The notes under the pieces are model-generated. The model worked only from the letters and a program-made list of their open reading frames with translations, was not told the DNA's origin and searched no databases. Shown here in pieces: positions 28,901 through 37,700 of a DNA stretch of 57,947 nt. The translations under genes and the position numbers were made by a program. The stretch is from Mesaphorura yosii. Lineage: Eukaryota; Arthropoda; Collembola; Poduromorpha; Tullbergiidae. The stretch spans positions 1 to 57,947 of the forward strand of contig WIXG01000429.1 of the NCBI GenBank assembly GCA_009869945.1, given 5' to 3'. Each line of letters starts with the position of its first letter. Position 1 is the stretch's first letter.

Positions 28901-29042
28901 AGACATTATTCAATCGGAGCTAATTACACTTGCACAAGAAATGAGAAACTTAGTTAAGAATTTAGAAAAGACGACAAGGACAATCGGAACACAAACAGAA
29001 AGGTGCAACGTTCATTGGGTTTCAAGTCCTTCTATAATCTAA
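1935..29042 (+). CDS. Elk: Elk-type (KCNH3/4/8 family) voltage-gated potassium channel, 5' partial
   Basis: Pore-forming subunit of a tetrameric plasma-membrane K+ channel of the EAG superfamily, Elk branch. Exons: 1935-2300, 23855-23994, 24494-24722, 24986-25161, 25758-25965, 26065-26244, 26931-27029, 27158-27258, 27864-28113, 28279-28498, 28582-28719, 28796-29042; phases agree throughout, giving 783 residues plus a missing N-terminal cap. The order is PAS/eag domain (about residues 1-110, with FVLGNAQ, YCSDGF and [10 protein letters not shown]), S1 near 205-220, S4 near 309-326 ([13 protein letters not shown]), selectivity filter SVGFGN (GFG about 411-413), S6 leading to [15 protein letters not shown], a C-linker with [13 protein letters not shown], a CNBHD with [20 protein letters not shown], an acidic segment, and a terminal coiled coil ending near GTQTE. 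The C-terminus is short compared with the roughly 1,100-1,280 residues usual for Elk proteins. The intron after 2300 is 21.5 kb; the others are 76-686 bp. The GFG filter and PAS sequence separate it from Shaker-type channels. The family call is firm; single-base splice edges are by inspection. Confidence 0.95.
3359..3383. repeat. Perfect 10-bp stem hairpin in Elk intron
   Basis: CTTGAAAAGT at 3359-3368 is followed by a 5-base loop and its exact reverse complement at 3374-3383. About 40 bases later, at 3422-3438, ATGAAATT and AATTTCAT form an 8-bp inverted repeat around a single base. The stems are too short for a pre-miRNA, and no function is evident. Confidence 0.5.
23776..23854 (+). other. 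Possible alternative Elk first coding segment (PAS-less start)
   Basis: An ATG at 23776 opens a frame that runs without a stop through the splice acceptor into the exon at 23855 in the correct Elk frame. It adds 26 codons beginning [10 protein letters not shown]. If transcribed from a promoter inside the large intron, it would make a channel with S1-S6 and the CNBHD but no PAS domain, analogous to the known PAS-less hERG1b isoform of the related Erg branch. An open stretch of this length is easily random, and no promoter was recognised, so this is a weak candidate. Confidence 0.2.
27259..27330 (+). other. Possible alternatively included 24-codon Elk exon extension
   Basis: The canonical exon 27158-27258 ends at a weak donor (GAG|GTTTGC). 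Seventy-two bases downstream is a much better donor (GCT|GTAAGC at 27331). The interval is exactly 24 codons, has no stop in frame, and keeps phase 0 into the next exon. Remembered Elk proteins lack residues at this point in the C-linker (HE joins TLKEFPEEL directly), so the short form is taken as the main product and the long form as a possible isoform. Confidence 0.35.
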
Positions 29043-29125
29043 CAGATAAGAGGCCCTCGATTACGTACAGGAATGACAGGATGGTGATACTTCCCCATAG
29101 TCTCATTGTGTCAGGGTTTGAAATT

Positions 29126-29131
29126 TTTATT
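29126..29131 (-). promoter_or_regulatory. Candidate poly(A) signal for Nup214
   Basis: AATAAA on the minus strand (TTTATT on plus), about 180 bases beyond the Nup214 stop. No canonical signal was seen closer to the stop. It lies inside the predicted Elk 3' untranslated region. Confidence 0.45.
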
Positions 29132-29185
29132 TCCAACTTACTTGGAGCAACATTTATATTTTCTATTGTGTGCCTGACGTCGAAA

Positions 29186-29191
29186 AATAAA
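29186..29191 (+). promoter_or_regulatory. Poly(A) signal AATAAA for Elk
   Basis: A canonical AATAAA lies 144 bases after the Elk stop codon and is the first good plus-strand signal after it. Cleavage would be expected near 29205-29220, just before the reverse-strand Nup214 stop at 29310. Confidence 0.65.
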
Positions 29192-29309
29192 GAAGTCATT
29201 TTTGTAAATAATTAAGCTTCGTCTTCGTTCTCCTCAAGACTACTTACATTGCATTGCGTATGCTTCAGTCCGTACAATTTGGTAAGCCAAATCATCAAAA
29301 GGTCACTTT

Positions 29310-32300
29310 TCATCTCCAAGAGGAAAATGATGCACCACTGCAAGTTTAGAACGAATTGTTTATCCATTTGTGTTTCATAATGCACAATGGAGTTGAAAGC
29401 AATATGCAAAGGCTTACCCAAAGGACGCGGGCTTCTGTTCTTGCACGGGTGCTCCACCAAAGACGGCAGGTGGCTGTTGGGCGAACTGTCCAAAACTCAC
29501 AGGTTCCGTAGTTCCACCTCCGAATATTGATCCGGACGGTGACGTACTCCCAAAAACAGTTGATCCAAATGGACTTCCACCGAAAACCGAAGGGCTACCA
29601 AAACTTGACTTTTGTGTCGAGTCTGGTGCACTGGGACTGCCAAATGCAGACTGTTGAGTTTGAGCAAACTGACCAAATGACGCCGGTTGGACAGAGGATC
29701 CAAAAATGGACCCAGATGGTGGTGATGATGGGTTGGAAGAGAATGAAGTATTTGATCCAAAAGCACTGCCTCCAAACACCGCGGGCCCACCAAATGCTGT
29801 TTTCGGCGACGTCTCAGTTCCAAGCGTTGATGATCCGAAAGCTGATGATGTGGGCGGTGTTTGTTGAGCAAATTGTCCAAAGGAAGAGGGTTGCAAGCTT
29901 GAGCCAAAGATCGAACCTGATGAGGGCGTGGATCCGGAGAAGGCCGAAGGCGATCCACCCGAGCCGAATGGGCTGCCTCCGAATACCGCAGGGCCACCAA
30001 ATGCAGGCTTCGCTGCAGTATCGACGGCTCCGCCCCCGCCAAAGAGTGTACCCGACTGTTGAGAGACTTGACCAAACGGCGACGTCGAGGTGGCTCCAAA
30101 AAGGGACGTTGTTGTGCTTGGACTTGAGAACAAACTAGTAGAACCAAATAACCCTGTGCTTCCCGTTGACGTTGATGTAATGACCTGAGTAGAGTCGCTG
30201 GGCTTGAATGAAAACGAGCCTATCGCGGAAGAAGTTGAACTGGCTGCCACAAATGACAGTGGAGCAGGTTTCGTGTCTCCCGGACTGGCGAGAGAAGTGC
30301 TTAATGAAGCAAATGAAATTGCCGGTGAATCGGTATTCGCACTTGCTTCGCCAATAAGTTGAGGTTGTGATGTAGAATTCGCAGTAGACTCTGGACTTGT
30401 TTTACCAAATCCAAGCCCAAACAACGTTTTGGTCGGATCTGTTTGAGATGCTCCGGTGCTGGGAATTGTGTCGGGTTTAAACGAGAACAGGCTTTGGCCG
30501 AATGGATTTGATGTTGTTGACGCGGGCTTGGCAGTAGTCTCGGTTGTTTCACCTAATTTAAACGAGAAGGATGGAAGTGGCACTGATTCAGAGGTTGATT
30601 CGGCAGCGGTAGTAGGAGTTGCTTTCACTGGTGTTGAGGTCAGGAAAGATGGCGAGCCTCCGAAAGGTGGAACACTTGTGGTTGAAGAACTAAATACTGA
30701 TTTAAACCCTTCCAGAGGCGCTGGAGCATTCGACTCAGGAGGTGACTTCGCGATAGTTGCAGTAAGGGGCAGTTCGGCAGACTTCGGTACACTGACGCTC
30801 TCTGCAGTGCTTGCTTTGGCTACAGTTGTAGAAGAGAGGCCAAAATTTGTCAAATCCAGAGTTCCATCCACCGTTGGCTCGATCTTTGTTTCTATTCGCT
30901 GCGAATCTCCTGAAGAAGTGCTGGCAGCAGTAGCAGTTGCTTCTGATTTGAAGGAGAACGCACTCACTCTTTCCGAACTGGAGTTACCAATCGTTGGATT
31001 GGAGTCTGAACCAAACGAAAACGACCCTCCGCCAAATACAGGTTTCGGAAATACCATTGTAGAAGATAACGATGTAGTCACTGCAGGAGCTGAAGTGCTG
31101 AAAGACGTCGCCGATGAAGGAGAGGGAAAAGCATTACTTTCCGTCGTTGTTGGCGAGATTGGCTCAAATGCTGCGGCTGAAGTAGGTATGCTTGTCGTGC
31201 CTTGGCGGAGTTCAGTTCCAAACGAACTAAATAAATTGATTGAAGATGGAATTGGTGCTTGTTTGGAGGCTGAGCGATCCTCCGAAGCTTTACTGGTGCT
31301 GGTTAGTTGCTTCGACGGCGCAAATACAGTACTGCTTTGCATAAACGTATTCACGTTATCAATAGACGTGGTGGCCCCGTTCTTTGGTGCACTAAGACTT
31401 GTGAAGGAGAAGCTTTCGCCTAGCGGCCTCACAATCGTTTCAGCACCCATGATTTTACCAGTCCCGACAGTCTTCTGGGTCTGAGTTTCAGCAACTTTCA
31501 TCTTGTCCAATTCGTTTGCAAGAACGTCGGTTTGAGTTGATGCGCTGTGTGTTCGCACCGACTTTGGTAATTGTGGTACAGATCTTGCTGGCGTTGAACC
31601 CTCCACAATTCCCTCCCGATTTGTCATAATCCCACCGGAGAGGCAGTAGTCAGCCTTATCGGTTGTCTTAAGTCGAATGATGTTCTTTCGTCTAAAGAAG
31701 CTCTTCAATTCATCCATATCAACGGTTTTAACTACTGCGTCTGGTTCGTCAAGACCGGTTCTTCTGAACACTGATTCCAATTCGTCCACAGATGAGTTTA
31801 GTTTAAGTTGATCTGCTAGTTTCTCATATTCCAATTGCAAATTGTTGATCGCCACTTCGTGGTTTTCAATTGTATCCAATATATACTTTGCCGTTGTTTC
31901 ATCTTTCAGTGGTGGACACTTAGCAAGGTAGAAGTGGGCCTGACATTCTTGAATTTGGGAATTTATGTATCTGAAAAAACATCATGATCAATCTCGTGCA
32001 AAATAACAAGAGCCAAAACGCAATATGCTATTGAATTTCTTGATTTCTTACTTCGCTTTCTTTTCCAAGTCACGAAACCTCTTTATTGAAGTGCGGTCCA
32101 TTGGTAACGCTTTCACAAGCTGCAAATATTTGGGGTCACGATCTCTTTGTTCTAACGATTGTGCATATGTGATCTGGCTATACTGGGCTACGCTTTTCTG
32201 GATTACGGCTTCCAGTTCAATTCTCTGCAATATTGTTGCGTGCTGCATTTTGCTTAAAAATTCTTCTAACTCCTTGATTTTCAATAAAAGCCCGTCTTCA

Positions 32301-34436
32301 ATTTCCACCGAGAGTTGCCCTTCGTCCTTTTCGAATTTTGCATTGTGAGCCGTACAACTTTCCCGGTGCACTGCCAATCTAATTAAATATACGCAACTTA
32401 TTTTCTAAGCCGCGTGCATTTGCTTCGGCTGTTGTGCTCACCTGTTTTGAAAACTGCGAAACTTGTTGATAACGTCATCCGATGGTTTCTCTTTCGTAAA
32501 AGCTTGACTTATTGTAAAATCTTGCTTCGCTCTAGGTTTCTCAGGTTCACTCTGTACACCAACAGCCGATGGTGTTACAACCGAACCAAATCCGGCATTA
32601 GTAGAGGATACGACTGAAAAGGGCTTGACGACAGACGTATCTTTCGCAAACGATTGCTTCGATTCTGCTAGCGGCGTTTGGAAGGGGGAACCAGAGCTTA
32701 GTGAGAACTGAGGTGCTGCGCTAGCTTTCGTGATGGGTGCAGACAACAACGAAAGAAGAGTGGAATCTCCCGTTGCCGGTTTTGGAGCATTTATCTGTGT
32801 AGGCTGTAATGGTGCACCAAATGTCGATGGAATCTGCTGACCGAAATTGGGCGAGTTCGTGAAGTTGAAACCAGGCTGAGGTAAAGGTGTAATTGATGCT
32901 TTCTGGTCGCCTTGCGTACGTAATTCACCACCCGACTTCCAGGGCAAGGGCGTTACGTTTTCTCGGAGTGTCGCATGCTCAGCCAGACCTCCCTTGTTCA
33001 CAAAACTGAAGCACGAGAACTTTCCTTCCCGGCTACCAATTATATAAACCGGCATGTCACCGTAAGTTTCGCTTTCACTGAATGACACTTTGCACGCATG
33101 GTTGTAGTACAAGGCTCCTCCAACTGCGTAATTATCGAGAGGCAGAGCCGCTCTTCGTCTATCTTCAATATCATCAGCAACTCGCCAGTTCCCGTCTTGA
33201 AGTTTTACGAGGACCACAATTTCGATTGAGGTAGTTGACGAGCAAACAATAGTCTCATTGTTTATGTTGAACCAAGCTTGAGAATTCGAGTCAATTGTGT
33301 CGGACACGAAAGCGTCCCCAAAGTTAACATATGTGGGCGCAGCGGGAGCCTTATGAAGGTCAACCTGAACTAGATCTGCGCAAAATACAAATGGAATATA
33401 CAAACCAATCTTAGACAACTGAGGAATCCCTACCCAGATTCAGATGTCACTTACTGATGTCGGTGTCGTTGTCTACTAGTGTCAATACCAGAAATTGCGA
33501 GGTTGATATCCACAGTAGTGACACGGGCTTTCCACCAGGCCCTGCAATTTAGCATTATTTGTTAGAATCCTCACTTAGTTGCCCCAATCACCACATTGTT
33601 CTTGAGTTCTGCACGTACCTTTTATCTTTTTCGCAACCGTTAGGTCTAATTTTAACTGCGTGAGGTCCCCAGACTCATGACCAACACAGAGCTGTTTCCC
33701 TTTCGGGGAGAAACAAAAAGATCTAAAGAGAAGGTTACAACTAAGTAAAACAGGCTGCAAACTCTTATTAGCTTTGTACATTGTATCACTTACAATATTT
33801 TACTGTCATTCAGTGTCCAATTCTGAAATCCTGTTCCAGATATGTTAATCTTTGTAAGTAACAAATTCCCATCGTCCGACAAAACTGCAATCATTGAATA
33901 ATCAGTTGGATTGAAAACCAAACTCTTGACGTTCGATTTAGCTTTGATATTGTGTAAGGGCTTCGGCACATCCTATATGGCACGAAAACAGAGAACGTGT
34001 GCATGATTTTAATAATTTATACCGCTCTGGGATTTCATGCGTTCCAATGTCCCTTCTGTACCTGAATCACAGACGGATAGGTGTAAATGATGACATTGTC
34101 TCCATACCCGACGACAATAATTTCCTCATTGCAAGCAATAGTTTGACAAGGAATTTTTGTTTTGATCAAGTCGTTTGTGTTCCCAGCAAGCAACTCCTCT
34201 GTGTGAATTAGACAGAGCTGATTTTCCAGGCACAAACATGTCAACCCGTACTTGTGAGTGACGCCGAACGCAGTACACACTGGTCCAAGTTGTACAGATA
34301 CAATTTGTTTGAAGCATGGGTCCTGAAACAACAGCACAAATGTAGCCATTGTAGTCGTTAATTTTATCGCTCTGCTCAAATGATGAGATTTTTATCTTCC
34401 GAATCTTACCTTCGCTTCTAATATTTTGTCACACAT
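29310..34436 (-). CDS. Nup214: Nuclear pore complex protein Nup214 (CAN)
   Basis: Cytoplasmic-face FG nucleoporin that anchors Nup88 and mRNA-export factors and binds export receptors. Exons (minus strand): 34410-34436, 34062-34322, 33794-33972, 33619-33722, 33455-33541, 32442-33375, 32052-32378, 29418-31970, 29310-29337; all phases agree, giving 1,499 residues. An N-terminal beta-propeller (about 1-390) carries the diagnostic SPKGKQL motif. A small FG patch follows, then a predicted coiled coil (about 540-720, Glu/Lys-rich heptads), then a long Ser/Thr-rich FG domain (about 760-1,499, with FG, FxFG and SIFG repeats). The last exon encodes only nine residues after the junction and ends SFSSWR, matching the conserved Trp-Arg end of Nup214 (GGWRS in human). 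The first coding exon is only 27 bases; its ATG follows an acceptor-like AATTAG, so a 5' UTR intron is possible. It is convergent with Elk and transcribed in the same direction as WDR81, 344 bp upstream. Confidence 0.93.
29478..30006 (-). repeat. Three tandem FG modules in the Nup214 C-terminus
   Basis: The end of the FG domain contains three successive copies of one module of about 45-60 residues, with spacers. Each starts with FGGPAVFGGSPFG or a close variant, passes through SGSIFGSS, and ends SFGQFAQ. The copies lie at about 30006-29865, 29797-29665 and 29603-29478. Their order and internal spacing argue for tandem duplication inside the exon rather than independent FG gain. Nucleotide similarity is visibly lower than protein similarity, so the duplications are not very recent. 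Confidence 0.75.
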
Positions 34437-34462
34437 TCTAATTGTTGATATGAAATCAACTG

Positions 34463-34777
34463 TTATACTGAATTGATATTAAAAAAAACTACGTCTTGGT
34501 GCGTCAAACTTATTTCAATAAGTTCTATCTTGGAACTAATAACACGTTCCAGTTGCAGTCCTTTAATCTCGACGATTTTTGAATTAGTTGGCACTGCCGG
34601 GTTGAGCGTTCCCACCGTATGTTTACGTTTTGATGCCTTTGTACTTTTTGAGACGCTTTTATGACCGTATTCACTCAACTCACATCTAATACTCTCACAA
34701 GTCCCAGCATTAGTTCGATTTATTACGTTTAAAACTTTTAAACATGCAATATCGAAGTTCCTAAAAATGAACAGCAT
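34463..34777 (-). other. Unassigned 104-codon open frame between WDR81 and Nup214
   Basis: The gap between the WDR81 stop (34781) and the Nup214 start (34436) is open in one minus-strand frame for almost its whole length. The translation is lysine-rich in the middle and hydrophobic at the end, and resembles no family I know. The WDR81 poly(A) signal lies inside it, so most of it is probably WDR81 3' UTR plus Nup214 promoter and 5' UTR. A TTTTTAG acceptor-like site occurs near its start. Confidence 0.15.
34719..34724 (-). promoter_or_regulatory. Poly(A) signal AATAAA for WDR81
   Basis: Minus-strand AATAAA (TTTATT on plus), 57 bases after the WDR81 stop. It gives a very short 3' UTR and leaves under 300 bases before the Nup214 ATG. 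Confidence 0.6.
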
Positions 34778-34780
34778 AAT

Positions 34781-37700
34781 CTAGCATATGAGGTACACCA
34801 TGCCAGTATCAGACCCGACTAGAAGAGCTTGATTCAGTGGAAGCAAGTTGAACGTTGTTACCGTTCCTTTACAAGTATCAGATCTTAATTTGGTTGAAGA
34901 AAAGTCTGAATTTATGTCAATGCGACCATGTACACCAATGCGATTCGAAGTAGAACACGTAATGAGGTCCGAGTTTAATGTGGCCATTGAAATGACTGGT
35001 TCAGTCGGTCCCCTATGAAATAAAACAGGTCCGTTAACTACAGTTATAAACGTTAAGAATGGTTAAGATGTGCAATATGTTACCTCATTTGGAAGGCTAA
35101 TCGATTATCATCGATGTTCCACACCAATAGATTTTGATCCAATGACGAGCTAATGAGATAGCGATCATTGCATGTTATAAGCTGGAGAATCTATAAAGGA
35201 AAAGAAGTTGTCTAGTCGTGTTCGATCAATTGAGTCTCAAATAGACTTTTGATTTGACACCTCTCCCTCGTGACCTTTCCATGATCCCATTAATGTTCCA
35301 TTTCTTAGATCCAGACTAGACAACATTCCCGATGAGTGCCCAACGGAAACAATATTCCCAGACGAGGTGACAGACATACACCGCACCATCCCCATACTTT
35401 GGCCGATCCCCATCTGTGATCAATTCATTAGAGCCTCTGAGGTGATTTGACGAAATTTGGCACGGTGTTTACCTTTAGCTCGTAGGAATGACAAGTTCTT
35501 GGATCGACTACTACACAGTATTCCGTGCCTGCTCCAAGAATGGCACAGGAATCTCCTGCGGGCTTCAGGCAGCAGATACTTTTGGTATCCAAAATCCGAA
35601 TATGCTTTCCCATGAACGGATCCCAAAGGTGGATGCGCCCATCTGTACTCGAATATGAAACCAAGAATGTAAGGGTTGGCGTTGACAGTTCAATTTCTTG
35701 AACCCCTCACCAGTTGACGCGGCTATGTGGAGTTGTTCGTTGAATAGCACATTCAACACTGCTCTTTTATGGTGGGTGTAAGTCCACTTGTGCGACAAAG
35801 TGACTGATTCATCTCCCTGTAATTAAAGTACAACTATAATGATGAAGGCCGTTGAGATTTTCTGGAAATGTGCATTCACCAAGTCACCAACCTGGTTTCT
35901 TAGTGAGAATACTTTGCATGTCCGATCTTTACTGCCAGTCAAAAAACTATTTTCGTTGTTCAGAGACCAAATAGACCGAACAGAGGCCGAATGTCCGGAA
36001 AAGCTTTGCAATTTGATTTGTTTGAAGTAAAACTTTGTGTCAGATCTCCCGATTTCATGTTCCCAATAGACCAGCCAATTTCCTCGAACATGGCGGGTAG
36101 TATCTCTCGCGGAATTTGTGCTCGTAGAAGAGTCATGGCAAGAAGAGGTTGAATCATGCTGTTATTTCAAACCATACTTACATGAGATCACGCAATCATT
36201 TTAAGCAGCATCAAATAATCTAACCTCATGAACCATGATTTTATTCCCGAAACTTCGGCTTCCAAAACTACTTTGAGATTCGATTTTCTTTCTCTGAGTT
36301 TCTTTATCATACGATGGGCTTGAGTCTTGGAAGGAACGACAAGAGAAATGAGAGGTAATGCGTACTCTTACTTTCAACATCTTCCTCAGTCAAATCTAAA
36401 TCTCACCTTTAACCGGAACATGAACTTGGGTTTGCAACAGAAAAAGATCTTGAATCATGCTCTCATACTCCGAGCCGACCAACATTTCATAAAAATTCGT
36501 AAATATCCGATGGGCCAAGGCTTTATTGAAGACCAAATGCATGCTCTGCTTCACCTGTTTTGTCGTCCAACAATTTCAACATAAACGTAAATGCAAATAG
36601 TATTAAATATACTATTAACGGAATACACGTAAGCATACCTTCGATGTCTCGTCAGTTTCCTGTCCAAGATCTTGAAACCTGGCGCACAGCTGAAGAATAA
36701 GAGGCCTCAGCAGTTGCTGACTGATGTCTGGACCAATTTTATGGCGTATGGACGAGGTCATGTTCAATATCTAGGAACAATGATACAGTGATGCCACGTG
36801 CCGTAATCTTGACAACTTTCGTAACTTCATACCTTTTCGATGAGCATAATTCGTGGACCACAGCCTGAAGGAAAGGTTACTTCTAGGGAAGTACCCATTC
36901 CCACAATAGGTTTCAACAGACCTGTTAGCAGTGTATCCTAAAAGGATTTACGTAAAATGTGAAAGTGTGTAAACGCACATAAGGATTACTTTCACCGAGA
37001 GAGAAAGTAGTTGCTTACATTTAGAAGTCCAACTAACGCGGAATCATCCATGTAATGCAATATTTTTTCTAGTAAAGATGAGACTCCGATTAAAGCGGCT
37101 TCCAAAGTTGAACTCATCCGATTTCTTGAAGAGTTTACGACCTCAATGCAGTAAGGAATATATTGCCTCTCGATGAAACAGTTTCCGTACAGATCTGAAA
37201 GTAAAGCGTGAGATCTTGTAAAAGGAGACTTACTTTAGTTTCACAAATAAAGTGGAGAGCTAACCATTAATCGCTAGCAAACACTCGTGAACACTTTCAG
37301 CATGTGCGTTCCCATTGCATGAGGATTGTCGCTGGTAATCTTCATCCAAATGCCCAAGATAGCAAAGCGTCAGCATTCGTAATAAGTTCTTCGAAATGTA
37401 CTTAGCACACAAGACGGGACCAAGACGGTGGACTAGCCACATGATGCTTTCACAGCACATGTCGGTGATGTCATTTTCGGTGCATGACTTGTTGCTCCTC
37501 GCGTCATAAGAACTTGTGCTCTCTCTCGAATGGGCGCTAACAAAGCCAGCAGTCTCTTTCGAAACTGCAGTGGATTCACTTGCATGTTCAGCCAGAAGGC
37601 TAGAAATCGGCTGCGTTGCTCCCGCCGCCGAGTCTTCAGAATCCGATAGTTCAGGTTCCATTACAAATATGTCGGTTTCAATTTCGTGACTGCTTGAACT

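Noticed and set aside
29497..30147. 216-codon minus-strand frame overlapping Nup214
   Set aside because: It is an out-of-frame shadow of the same repetitive FG exon (His/Leu/Pro-rich).
30456..31484. 342-codon open frame on the plus strand opposite the Nup214 FG region
   Set aside because: It is antisense to a clear FG-repeat coding exon. Its Val/Glu/Gly-rich composition is the mirror of Ser/Thr/Phe-rich codons, and it has no domain or splice context.
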